Positions 33,352 through 41,596 of a DNA stretch of 64,000 nt are shown here, piece by piece. The position numbers and the translations under genes are program-made. How positions within the stretch are numbered: the first letter of the stretch is position 1; every line of letters begins with the position of its first letter. Origin of the DNA: Nonomuraea thailandensis. GTDB lineage: Bacteria > Actinomycetota > Actinomycetes > Streptosporangiales > Streptosporangiaceae. The notes beneath the pieces were generated by a model. That model did no database searches. It worked only from the letters and a program-made list of their open reading frames with translations, and had not been told where the DNA came from. Where the stretch lies: the NCBI RefSeq assembly GCF_024172165.1, contig NZ_JAMZEB010000002.1, positions 7,027,501 through 7,091,500 on the forward strand. The letters are read 5' to 3'.

Positions 33352-35799
33352 TCAGGCGCAGGTGTATCCGGACGGCAGGGAGGTGTCGCCGTTCGGGCGG
33401 GTGCCCTGGAAGCCGAACGACGTGCTCGCGCCCGGGCCCAGCGAGCCGTTGTGCCCCACGTCGCGGACCGTGACCGTCCGGCCGGACGTGGTGAACGTGC
33501 CGTTCCAGCCGCCGCTGATCGCGTGGCCGGCGGGCAGGGTGAAGGTGACGGTCCAGCCGTTGCGGGGCGCCGTGCCGGTGTTGGTCACCGTGACCTGGAT
33601 GACGTACCCGGTGCTCCACTGGCTCTGCGTGGACGGGGCCGCCGTGCAACCACCGCCCGTGCCGCCCGTGGTGGTCAGCGTGACCGTGCCCGAGCGCGGC
33701 GAGCGGTTGCCGGCCGCGTCCCTGGCGTAGACGGCGAACGTGTAGGAGGTGTTCGCGGTCAGGCCGGTGAGCGAGGCGGAGGCGGTGGTGGAGGTGGTCG
33801 CCACCGTCTCGGCCGTGCCCTGTAAGCGGACGACGTCGTACCCGGTCACGCCCACGTCGTCGGTGGCGGCCGGCCAGGTCAGGGTGGCCGAGGTGGAGGT
33901 GACGGCGGAGGCGGCGGGCGTGCCCGGCGCGGTGGGCGGGCTGGTGTCGTCCTCGCCGGACGGCTCGTACGTCAGGCCGAACCCCTGCGCGAACAGCGGC
34001 GCCTTGCCGTCACCCGCGTTGATCGGCTGCTGGGAGGCGCTGCTCATCCAGGTCATCGGCAGCTTCCCCGCGGGCTGCGCGGCGCCGAACAGCACGTCGG
34101 CCACGCCCTGCCCCTCGGTGCCCGGCAGCCAGGCGGCCACCAGCGCGTTCCAGCCGGACAGCTGGGAGGCGACGTCCATGGGACGGCCGGAGACGAGCAC
34201 CACGACGACCGGGACGCCGGAGGCGCGCAGGGTGTTGATGGTGTTCAGGTCGGCGGTGTCCAGGCCGAGGCCGCCGGGGCGGTCGCCCTGGGTCTCGGCG
34301 TACGGGGTCTCGCCGACGACGGCGATGGCGGCCCGGTAGCTGCCGTCGATGCCGCTGCCGTCGCGGCTGTAGGTGACGGTGGTGCCGGAGCCCACGGTGT
34401 TCCTGATGCCCTGAAGGATGGTGGTGCCGGTCGTGATGTTGCCCGACGAGCCCTGCCAGGAGATCGTCCAGCCGCCGCTCTGGTTGCCGATGTCGTCCGC
34501 GCTCTTGCCGGCCACGAAGAGCTTGCCGCCGGTCCTGGCGAGCGGCAGCACCCCGCCCGCGTTCTTCAGCACGACCTGCGACTTGGCGACCGCCTCGCGG
34601 GCCAGCGCCCGGTGCGCCGCGCTGCCCACGGTGGAGGTGTACGACCGGTCCGTGCGCGGCTGCTCGAACAGCCCCAGCTCGAACTTCTTGGTCAGGACGC
34701 GGCGTACGGCGTCGTCCACGCGCGCCGTGGTGACCCGCCCGGCCTGCACCTCGGCCCGCAGCAGGTCGATGAAGCGCCGCCACTCGACGGGCACCATGAC
34801 CATGTCGATGCCGGCGTTCACGGCGGTGCGCACGTCCTGCGCGGAGGTTCCGGGAGCGCCGTCGATCTGGTCGACGCCGTTCCAGTCGGAGACCACGAAC
34901 CCGTCGAAGCCCAGCTCGCCCTTGAGGACCGTGGTGATCAGGTACTGGTGGCCGTGCAGCTTGGCGCCGTTCCAGCTGCTGAAGGAGATCATCACCGAGC
35001 CGACCCCGCGCTCCACGGCCGCCTCGAACGGCGGCAGGTGGATCGCCCGCAGTTCGGCCTCGGTGAGCTGTGTGTTGCCCTGGTCGGTGCCGTTCGTCGT
35101 GCCGCCGTCGCCGACGTAGTGCTTGGCGGTGGCCAGCACGGAGGCGGGGCCGTTCAGCGTGCCGCCCTGCAGGCCGGTGATCATCGACGCCATCGAGGAG
35201 GGCAGGTCGGGGGTCTCGCCGAACGACTCGTACGTGCGGCCCCACCGGTCGTTGCGGGCCACGCACAGGCAGGGCGCGAAGTTCCAGTCGATGCCGGTGC
35301 CGGACACCTCCTCGGCCACGGCCCGGCCGATCCGCTCGACGAGGGCGGGGTCACGGGTGGCGCCGAGGCCGATGTTGTGCGGGAAGATCGTGGCGCCGTG
35401 CACGTTGTTGTGCCCGTGCACGGCGTCCACGCCATAGATCATGGGAATGCCGAGGGGCGTGGCCAGGGCGGCGTTCTGGTACCTGTCGTACATGTCGGCC
35501 CAGCCCGTCGCCGTGTTCGGGGAGGGCGCGGAGCCGCCGCCCGACAGCACCGAGCCGAGCCGGTACGTGGTGACGTCCGCCTCGCTGACCGAGCCGCGCT
35601 CGGCCTGGGTCATCTGGCCGAGCTTCTCATCCAGCGACATCCGGGACATGAGGTCGGTGACGCGGGTGGCGACGGGGAGGGTGGGATCCTGGTAGGGGAA
35701 GGCCGCGACGGCCGCCGCGGGCGGCGCCGTCACCAGGCTCGCGGCGACGAGCACCAGCGCGGCGGCCCTGCTCGTCCATCTTCTGCTCGGGTTGCTCAT
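33352..35799 (-). CDS. Secreted GH3 beta-glucosidase with FN3 and CBM2
   Basis: The 815-residue protein has a signal peptide (cleavage after the AAAVA region, about residue 31) and two GH3 domains with the nucleophile Asp in VVSDWNGVD (about D305) and a KHYVGDGGTTNGTDQG block. An FN3 domain (about 625-710) leads to a C-terminal family 2 cellulose-binding module whose ends carry the usual Cys residues (GGCTAAPS, GYTCA). It should hydrolyse cello-oligosaccharides on the cellulose surface. A perfect CebR-type operator lies 35 bases upstream of ATG 35799, so induction by cellobiose or cellotriose is likely. Confidence 0.93.
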   Translation of the reverse strand: MSNPSRRWTSRAAALVLVAASLVTAPPAAAVAAFPYQDPTLPVATRVTDLMSRMSLDEKLGQMTQAERGSVSEADVTTYRLGSVLSGGGSAPSPNTATGWADMYDRYQNAALATPLGIPMIYGVDAVHGHNNVHGATIFPHNIGLGATRDPALVERIGRAVAEEVSGTGIDWNFAPCLCVARNDRWGRTYESFGETPDLPSSMASMITGLQGGTLNGPASVLATAKHYVGDGGTTNGTDQGNTQLTEAELRAIHLPPFEAAVERGVGSVMISFSSWNGAKLHGHQYLITTVLKGELGFDGFVVSDWNGVDQIDGAPGTSAQDVRTAVNAGIDMVMVPVEWRRFIDLLRAEVQAGRVTTARVDDAVRRVLTKKFELGLFEQPRTDRSYTSTVGSAAHRALAREAVAKSQVVLKNAGGVLPLARTGGKLFVAGKSADDIGNQSGGWTISWQGSSGNITTGTTILQGIRNTVGSGTTVTYSRDGSGIDGSYRAAIAVVGETPYAETQGDRPGGLGLDTADLNTINTLRASGVPVVVVLVSGRPMDVASQLSGWNALVAAWLPGTEGQGVADVLFGAAQPAGKLPMTWMSSASQQPINAGDGKAPLFAQGFGLTYEPSGEDDTSPPTAPGTPAASAVTSTSATLTWPAATDDVGVTGYDVVRLQGTAETVATTSTTASASLTGLTANTSYTFAVYARDAAGNRSPRSGTVTLTTTGGTGGGCTAAPSTQSQWSTGYVIQVTVTNTGTAPRNGWTVTFTLPAGHAISGGWNGTFTTSGRTVTVRDVGHNGSLGPGASTSFGFQGTRPNGDTSLPSGYTCA

Positions 35800-35833
35800 G
35801 GCACGCTGCTCCGCGCTCGGCTCGAAGGGTGGT

Positions 35834-35851
35834 TTTGGGAGCGCTCCCAAA
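35834..35851. promoter_or_regulatory. CebR-type operator TTTGGGAGCGCTCCCAAA
   Basis: This perfect 18-bp palindrome contains TGGGAGCGCTCCCA, the 14-bp site of the streptomycete cellulose-utilisation repressor CebR. It lies just after a TAGAGT -10-like box (35860-35855, minus strand) of the GH3-CBM2 gene, at the likely transcription start. Confidence 0.85.
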
Positions 35852-35946
35852 CGCACTCTAGGTCACATCTGCCGAGTTTCCCGGGGCCGCGGCGACCGGC
35901 GCCCCGCCGATCCCCGGGCACCAGGGAAAACGGGGCGCGATCCGGT

Positions 35947-35955
35947 GAAACTTTC
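35947..35955. promoter_or_regulatory. Xylan-type operator GAAACTTTC (third copy)
   Basis: The core is identical to the sites at 10102 and 10259, here inside TGAAACTTTCA. It lies 8 bases upstream of the -35 box of the pectate lyase gene, between two divergent secreted-enzyme genes. Confidence 0.55.
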
Positions 35956-35963
35956 ATCGCCGC

Positions 35964-36013
35964 TTTACCGCCTGTGAGGCGGTGCCGATAATACACACAG
36001 GAAAGCGCTTTCC
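35964..36013 (+). promoter_or_regulatory. Pectate lyase promoter with operator GGAAAGCGCTTTCC
   Basis: TTTACC (35964-35969), 17 bases, then GATAAT (35987-35992) form a promoter with start near 35999. The perfect 14-bp palindrome GGAAAGCGCTTTCC (36000-36013), with the central CG of LacI-family sites, begins right at that start. Confidence 0.65.
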
Positions 36014-36043
36014 GACCTCGACCGACGTCCACCGGAGAGCACC

Positions 36044-37018
36044 ATGCCCTTGACCGCGTCACGCCCCTCGCTCCTGGCCGCCGTCCTCGCGGCGATCCTC
36101 CTGCTGCCACCGGCCGCCACGGAAGCCCAGGCTGCGGCGGACACCCCTGCCGGCTTCGCCGCCGTCAACGCGCTCGGCCAGAACGGCACCACGGGCGGCG
36201 CCGACGGCAGGACCGTCACCGCCACGAACGCCGACCAGTTCCTGGAGTACATCGACAGCCTCGAACCCCTGATCATCCAGGTCCCCGGCACCATTGCGAT
36301 CACCAGCAAGCAGGGCGTCCGCCCGAACAAGACCATCGTCGGCGTCGGCGCCTCGGGCCACATCACCGGCGGCGGCCTGGACTTCTACCGGTCGTACAAC
36401 GTGATCGTGCGCAACCTCCGGTTCACCGACGCCGAGGACGACGCGGTCAACATCGGCCAGAACTCCCACCACATCTGGATCGACCACAACACCTTCTCCG
36501 GCGCGGTGGACGGCTCGGTGGACGTCGTGCGGGGCGCCGACTACGTCACCGTCTCCTGGAACCACTTCGACCACTCCGACAAGTCGATGCTGATCAGCCA
36601 CTCCGACGGCGCGGGCGGCACCGACATCGGCCACCTCAAGGTGACGATCCACCACAACTTCTTCGACCACAGCAGGCAGCGGCACCCGCGCATCCGCTTC
36701 GGCGAGCCGGTGCACATCTACAACAACTACTTCCTGGGCAACGAGCTGTACGGGGTGGCCTCGACCGAGAACGCCGGGGCCGTGGTCGAGGGCAACTACT
36801 TCGAGAACGTGCCGCACCCGCTCCACTCGGCCGGCGGGTACGCCGACAGCGGCCCCGGCAGGGCGGTGCAGCGCAACAACGTCTTCGTCAACTCCGGCAC
36901 CCCCGAGGTGGCGGGCACCGTGACCGAGCCCCGGACGTACTACGCCTACACGCTCGATGCGCCACAGACCGTCCCGTCAGCGGTCCGGGCGGGCGCCGGC
37001 GTCGGCAAGATCGGATAG
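36044..37018 (+). CDS. Secreted pectate lyase (PL1)
   Basis: The 324-residue protein has a signal peptide (cleavage near AQA, about residue 30) and the PL1 parallel beta-helix. It shows WIDHNTFSGAVDGSVDV for the calcium site and the RxPxxR motif as RHPRIRFG (213-218), which holds the catalytic Arg. It cleaves polygalacturonate by beta-elimination outside the cell. Length fits a catalytic domain alone, with no binding module. CGGAGAG precedes ATG 36044. Confidence 0.93.
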   Translation: MPLTASRPSLLAAVLAAILLLPPAATEAQAAADTPAGFAAVNALGQNGTTGGADGRTVTATNADQFLEYIDSLEPLIIQVPGTIAITSKQGVRPNKTIVGVGASGHITGGGLDFYRSYNVIVRNLRFTDAEDDAVNIGQNSHHIWIDHNTFSGAVDGSVDVVRGADYVTVSWNHFDHSDKSMLISHSDGAGGTDIGHLKVTIHHNFFDHSRQRHPRIRFGEPVHIYNNYFLGNELYGVASTENAGAVVEGNYFENVPHPLHSAGGYADSGPGRAVQRNNVFVNSGTPEVAGTVTEPRTYYAYTLDAPQTVPSAVRAGAGVGKIG

Positions 37019-37090
37019 GGGCATGAAGCGGTCAGCATCTGATCAACCCCGCTGAAGTCGCCCCGGTCACCCGCCTGAGCGCCCTCTGTC

Positions 37091-37129
37091 GTCCCCGAGG
37101 TCCAAGCAGCACGACCGGCCTCGGGGGAC
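37091..37129. terminator. Possible bidirectional terminator
   Basis: An inverted repeat (CCCCGAGG at 37093-37100 with CCTCGGGG at 37119-37126, extended outwards with one bulged G) lies between the convergent pectate lyase and TetR genes. The rest of this 219-base gap shows nothing else. Confidence 0.5.
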
Positions 37130-37237
37130 CTCATGTCTGGTGGACGGACGCGCACCACGGCGCCGCCCCGGTCTCCGCGTCCCCGTCCATCGCCTCGGCC
37201 GGCACGGGCGGGTCGCTGCGCCTGACCGGCGGCGCAC

Positions 37238-37837
37238 TCACCGCGGGGGCGTGACCAGCGCCGACAGCAGGCGGTCGGCCTCCGCGGCGATGCCCGGCAG
37301 GTCGGCCGCCGGCTCCTTCGACCTGGCCAGCAGCATGCCGCCCTCGCACAGCGCGCCGAAGACGAGCTGCGCGCGGGCGTCCAGGTCGCCGTCCGGCGCC
37401 TGGCCGGCGGCCACGGCCATGCGCAGCCCGTCGCGCAGGATGCGCAGCATGTGGTCGTGCTCGATCTCGCGTACGGTCTCCCACCCGAGCACCGCCGGCG
37501 CGTCCAGCAGCACGATCTGCCGGAACCCGGGGTCCAGGCAGTGCTCCAGGAAGGTGCGGCAGCCCCGCCGCAACGCGGCCCACACCTCGGCCTCCTCGGC
37601 GGCGATGCCCAGCAGCTTGGCGTCCACCGCCTCCAGCTCGGCCACGAAGGCCGCGCGGAACAGCTCCGCCTTGCCGCCGAAGTGGTGGTAGGCGGCCCCC
37701 TTGGTCACCCCGGCCGCGGCGGCGACGGCGTCGATCGAGGTCAGCGCGTATCCGGTGGCTCCGAACCGCTCCCGCGCGGCGCCCACCAGCCGCCCGGTGG
37801 TCTCGTCCGAGCGCTCTGCCTGGGTACGGCGAATCAT
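37238..37837 (-). CDS. TetR-family repressor
   Basis: The 199-residue protein has the TetR N-terminal HTH (LTSIDAVAAAAGVTKGAAYHHFGGKAEL shortened here to its core VAAAAGVTKGAAYHHF, about 38-55) and a helical ligand domain. It is divergent from a two-gene oxidoreductase operon across an 82-base region containing a perfect 19-bp inverted repeat over both promoters, so it very likely represses both itself and that operon. The inducer is unknown. Confidence 0.9.
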   Translation of the reverse strand: MIRRTQAERSDETTGRLVGAARERFGATGYALTSIDAVAAAAGVTKGAAYHHFGGKAELFRAAFVAELEAVDAKLLGIAAEEAEVWAALRRGCRTFLEHCLDPGFRQIVLLDAPAVLGWETVREIEHDHMLRILRDGLRMAVAAGQAPDGDLDARAQLVFGALCEGGMLLARSKEPAADLPGIAAEADRLLSALVTPPR

Positions 37838-37847
37838 CCTGCTCCCA

Positions 37848-37907
37848 TTGACTTACATACTCGGAGTACGTAACTTCGAACATAGTTACGTACTCCGAGT
37901 ATCCCAA
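37848..37907. promoter_or_regulatory. Divergent TetR promoters covered by a 19-bp inverted repeat
   Basis: ATACTCGGAGTACGTAACT (37857-37875) is repeated inverted without error at 37884-37902, with 8 bases between. Plus-strand promoter: TTGACT (37848), 17 bases, TAACTT (37871-37876). Minus-strand promoter: TTGGGA (37907-37902), 17 bases, TATGTT (37884-37879). Each arm sits in the spacer of one promoter. Confidence 0.85.
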
Positions 37908-37919
37908 CGAGGAGCACTC

Positions 37920-38945
37920 ATGTCACCACCGCACATCGCCGTCTACGGCGCGACCGGGCACACCGGCCGCCTGGTGGCGGCCGACCTGCGCGACCGGGGC
38001 GCGGAGGTCATCCTGGCCGGCCGCGACGGCAACGCGCTCAAGGCCATGTCCGAGGAGCTGAGCGGCGCCCTCGTGCACGAGGCCGCGCTCGACGAGCCCG
38101 CCTCGCTGCGCGATCTGGCGGGCTCGGCGGACGTGCTGATCCACTGCGCGGGCCCCTTCACGGACACCGGCAGGGCCCTGGCCACGGCCGCCGCGCAGGC
38201 CGGCTGCCACTACGTGGACCACGCACTGGAACAGCATCACACGAAGTGGATGTTCGACACGATGGGGCGGCCCGCACGCGAGGCGGGCATCACCATGGTC
38301 ACCGCCATGAGCTTCTACGGCGGGCTCGGCGACCTGCTCGCCGGCGCGGCGGCCGCCGGCATGACGGGCGTCGACCGGGTGATCACCGCGTACTCGGTGA
38401 CGGGCTGGCGCCTGACCACGGGGGCCAGGAAGACCGCCGAGCTGCTGTTCGCCGACACCCGGCGGATCACCTACACCGACGGCGCCGAGCACGTCGGCTA
38501 CGTCGAGCCGCGCAACGCCGTCTTCCCGTTCCCGCCGCCGCTGGGGCCGCGCACGATGATCGCGCCCGTGCCGTTCCCCGAGGTCGTCACGGTGCCCAGG
38601 CACGTCGCGGCGCGGCAGGTCGAGGCACAGCTCACGGCGCACACGTTCGAGGAGGAGCAGGCGTTCACCAGCGAGCACGTGGACGCTGCCACCAGAGCGG
38701 GCTCCCACTTCACGGTCGCCGCGCAGGTGATCACGCCGGACGGCAACCGGGCCGGCCAGGCGCGCGGGCACGACCTGTGGCGGATGAGCGCGCTGGCGTC
38801 GGTCGAGGCCGCCGTCCGGCTGGCCGGCGGCCGGGGCCCGGGGCCCGGCGTCTTCGGCCCGGCCGAGGCGTTCCCCGCCGAGCCGTTCCTGCGCGACCTG
38901 GAGCGCCTCGGCCTGTTCAGGCTCACCCTTCAGGAGGAGAGATGA
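37920..38945 (+). CDS. Saccharopine-dehydrogenase-like NAD(P)-binding protein
   Basis: The 341-residue protein opens with the Rossmann motif YGATGHTGRLVA (about 8-19) and continues like the trans-acting enoyl reductase/saccharopine dehydrogenase-like family (HCAGPFTDTG, HYVDHALEQ). Such proteins are reductases of uncertain substrate. GAGGAG precedes ATG 37920. It is the first gene of the TetR-controlled operon and overlaps the next by ATGA. Possible roles include reactive-carbonyl or quinone detoxification; not shown. Confidence 0.82.
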   Translation: MSPPHIAVYGATGHTGRLVAADLRDRGAEVILAGRDGNALKAMSEELSGALVHEAALDEPASLRDLAGSADVLIHCAGPFTDTGRALATAAAQAGCHYVDHALEQHHTKWMFDTMGRPAREAGITMVTAMSFYGGLGDLLAGAAAAGMTGVDRVITAYSVTGWRLTTGARKTAELLFADTRRITYTDGAEHVGYVEPRNAVFPFPPPLGPRTMIAPVPFPEVVTVPRHVAARQVEAQLTAHTFEEEQAFTSEHVDAATRAGSHFTVAAQVITPDGNRAGQARGHDLWRMSALASVEAAVRLAGGRGPGPGVFGPAEAFPAEPFLRDLERLGLFRLTLQEER

Positions 38946-39817
38946 TTCTGGTCACCGGAGCGGCCGGCGGGCAGCAGGGCTCGACCGGGCGGCTCGTCAC
39001 GGAGTTGCTGCTGGAGCGCGGCGAGGAGGTGCGGGCCTTCGTGCGCGCCGACGACGAGCGGGCCGCCGAGCTGCGCAAGCTCGGCGCGGAGGTGGTGGTG
39101 GGCGACCTGCGCGAGATCTCCGCGGTCCGCCCCGCCATGCGCGGGGTCACGCGGGCGTTCTTCACCTATCCGGTGACGGCGGGCCTGCTGGACGCGACCG
39201 CCGCGTTCGCCGCCGCCGCCAGGCAGGAGGGGGTGGAGCGCGTCGTCGAGGTGTCGCAGCTCGACGCCCAGCCCGAGGCCGGCACGCCGCGCATGCGCCG
39301 GCACTGGCTGTCGGAGGAGGTCTTCGACTGGGCCGGGGTGGGCGCGGTGCACCTGCGCGCGGCGGTGTTCTTCGAGAACCTGGCCGTCGTCGCGGCCGCC
39401 GCCGGCCGGCTGGCGCTGCCGCTGGGCCCGCCCGCCACGCGCATCCCGCTGATCGCGGCCGCCGACGTGGCCGCGGTGGGTGCGGGGCTGCTGCTGGACC
39501 CGGCTCCGGCCGATCCGGTGTGCCTGCTGACCGGGCAGATGTCCACCGCCGGGGAGGCGGCGCAGGCGCTCGGCGTGGAGTACGCGGACCTGCCGCCCGA
39601 GGAGTGGGAGGCGGGGGCGATGGACGTGTACGGGGATCCGTACGCGGTCGAGCACCTCACCCACCTGTGGGCGATCTTCCGCGCCATCGGCGCCGGCGAC
39701 CATCCGCTCTACCGCGTCACCGACACCATCGAGCGGCACGGCGGCCGGCCTCCCATGACCCTGCGGGAGTTCGCCGCCGGCTGGAACCGCCCCTTTCATG
39801 ACAACATCGCGCCGTGA
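38942..39817 (+). CDS. NmrA-like NAD(P)-binding oxidoreductase/sensor
   Basis: The 291-residue protein has the atypical SDR/NmrA fold with an N-terminal dinucleotide motif (VTGAAGGQQGSTG) carrying a two-residue insertion, and the central FFTYPVTAGLLDAT block. Relatives include QorB-like quinone reductases and NmrA redox sensors. It overlaps the preceding gene by ATGA and is followed by a strong terminator, so the TetR operon ends here. Confidence 0.82.
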   Translation: MILVTGAAGGQQGSTGRLVTELLLERGEEVRAFVRADDERAAELRKLGAEVVVGDLREISAVRPAMRGVTRAFFTYPVTAGLLDATAAFAAAARQEGVERVVEVSQLDAQPEAGTPRMRRHWLSEEVFDWAGVGAVHLRAAVFFENLAVVAAAAGRLALPLGPPATRIPLIAAADVAAVGAGLLLDPAPADPVCLLTGQMSTAGEAAQALGVEYADLPPEEWEAGAMDVYGDPYAVEHLTHLWAIFRAIGAGDHPLYRVTDTIERHGGRPPMTLREFAAGWNRPFHDNIAP

Positions 39818-39833
39818 ACTGATCCCGGAACGA

Positions 39834-39865
39834 CGAGACCCCCGGCCGGTGGGCCGGGGGTCTCG
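39834..39865. terminator. Bidirectional terminator hairpin
   Basis: A perfect 14-bp inverted repeat with loop GGTG lies between the convergent NmrA-like and dipeptide-binding-protein genes. Confidence 0.85.
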
Positions 39866-39880
39866 GTCAGTCAGCGGGGA

Positions 39881-41596
39881 TCAGCCGGTGAAGCCGACCG
39901 CCGTCCAGTCGTAGAAGGAGTAACCCTTGGCGCCGAGGTTGGCCAGGGTCTTCTTGGCCGCCTGGATGTCCGGGCGCTGGTACAGCGGGATGGTGTGCAC
40001 CATGTCCCAGACGAGCTTGTCAGCGGCGTTGGCCTTCTCGATCGCCTTGACAGGGTCCATCTCGCCCACGGCGTCCTCGATGGCGGCGTCCACGGCCGGG
40101 TCGCTCGCCTTCGGGAAGTTGCTCTCGGAGCCGGACTTGTAGATCTGCTGCAGGCTGCTGATCGGCTGCGGGTCGCCGATCCAGGAGAACGGCACCAGGT
40201 CGAAGTCGCCCTTGATGATGTAGTCGGTGAAGAACTTGTCATCGGGCACCGGCCGGATCGTCACCTTGACGCCGGCCTCCTTGAGCATGGCCTGGGTGAG
40301 CTCGCCCTCGGTCTTGGCGTACGGCAGGCCCGACGGGACGACGAAGCTCAGCTCGAACTCCTTGCCGTCCTTCTTGCGGTACTCGCCTTCCTGCTTCCAG
40401 CCGGCGGCGTCGAGGAGCTGCTTGGCCTTGTCCAGGTTGTACTTGCCAAGGTCGCCGGAGTTGTCGACGTAGCCCTTGTGGTTGTTCATGAAGACGTGGT
40501 TGCCGAGCGTCTGCAGCGGCCAGTCCATGTCCTTCAGGTCCGACTGCGTGATCACGTCACGGTTGATCGCGTACTGCACGGCCTGCCGGACCGACTTGTC
40601 CTTCAGGAAGTCGCTCTGGTTGTTGACCGTGATGTGCCGCCAGTTCGGGCTGAGCGCCTTGCGGATGTCCACGTTCGGGACTTCCTTGGCCCTCTTGAGG
40701 TCGGCCGGGCTGCCCGGCGGGATCTCCACCATGTCGAGCTCGCCGTTGGCGAAGGCGTTGACCTGCGCGGCGGGCGTCTCGATGGCACGGAAGATGATCT
40801 TGTCGAGCTTGGCCTTCTTGCCCCACCACTTGTCGTCACGCACGAGCGTGAGCGTCTTGGTGCCCTCGTCGATGCTCTCGACCTTGAAGGGCCCGGACGT
40901 GACCGGGATCTTCTGCAGGTAGTCCTTGTCGAAGGCGTCCGGCTCCGTGATGTACTTGGCCGGCATCAGGTGCGGCGAGCGGGACAGCATGCTGTTCCAC
41001 TCGGGGTACGGCTTCTTGAAGGTGAGGATCGCGACCTTGTCGGTGTCACCCTTGGTGACCGACTCGACCTGGTCCCAGCCCTCGGTGGAGGCCGGCTTGA
41101 ACTTCTTGTTCTCGCCGTTCTGGGCCTTCCACTGGGCCTCGATGTCCTTCCACGTGATCGGCGTGCCGTCGGACCACACGGCCTTGTCGTTCAGCGTGTA
41201 GGTGACGACCTGCTTGCCCGACGACAGGTCGTTCTTGATGTCGGCCAGGTAGTCGGGGTTCGGGGTGAAGGTCGCTTCCTGGTCGGACCTCATCAGGATC
41301 GGCAGGACCGGGTCGAGCATGTCCGCCGTGTCCCGCTGGTTGCCGTCCACGTGGATCGGGTTCCACTGGCTCGGCCACTGGCCGATGCTGAGGGTGAGGG
41401 TGCCGCCGTCCTTGACCTGCTCGTAGGGGACGGGGTTGATGCTGATGGCCGGGGTCTCCGCCATCTGCTGCTGCGCCTGCTGGGACTGCTGGGCGTTCGG
41501 CTGGCTGTTGTCGGTGGAGCCGCCGCCTCCGCCGCAGGCCGAGGCGGCCAGGGCCAGGACCGCCAGCCCAGCGGCCGCACGGTAACGAACCTTCAC
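39881..41596 (-). CDS. Peptide/dipeptide-type ABC importer binding lipoprotein (SBP family 5)
   Basis: This 571-residue protein has a signal peptide with lipobox ASAC, a Gly run, a Gln-rich linker (about 32-48) and an SBP_bac_5 domain (GGTLTLSIGQWPSQWNPIHVD; YTLNDKAVWSDGTPITWKDI). GTG 41596 overlaps the ATPase stop as GTGA. It is last in the operon permease-permease-fused ATPase-binding protein. The class carries peptides but also oligosaccharides, nickel and opines; in a cell-wall-degrading island a sugar substrate is possible. Confidence 0.92.
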   Translation of the reverse strand: MKVRYRAAAGLAVLALAASACGGGGGSTDNSQPNAQQSQQAQQQMAETPAISINPVPYEQVKDGGTLTLSIGQWPSQWNPIHVDGNQRDTADMLDPVLPILMRSDQEATFTPNPDYLADIKNDLSSGKQVVTYTLNDKAVWSDGTPITWKDIEAQWKAQNGENKKFKPASTEGWDQVESVTKGDTDKVAILTFKKPYPEWNSMLSRSPHLMPAKYITEPDAFDKDYLQKIPVTSGPFKVESIDEGTKTLTLVRDDKWWGKKAKLDKIIFRAIETPAAQVNAFANGELDMVEIPPGSPADLKRAKEVPNVDIRKALSPNWRHITVNNQSDFLKDKSVRQAVQYAINRDVITQSDLKDMDWPLQTLGNHVFMNNHKGYVDNSGDLGKYNLDKAKQLLDAAGWKQEGEYRKKDGKEFELSFVVPSGLPYAKTEGELTQAMLKEAGVKVTIRPVPDDKFFTDYIIKGDFDLVPFSWIGDPQPISSLQQIYKSGSESNFPKASDPAVDAAIEDAVGEMDPVKAIEKANAADKLVWDMVHTIPLYQRPDIQAAKKTLANLGAKGYSFYDWTAVGFTG

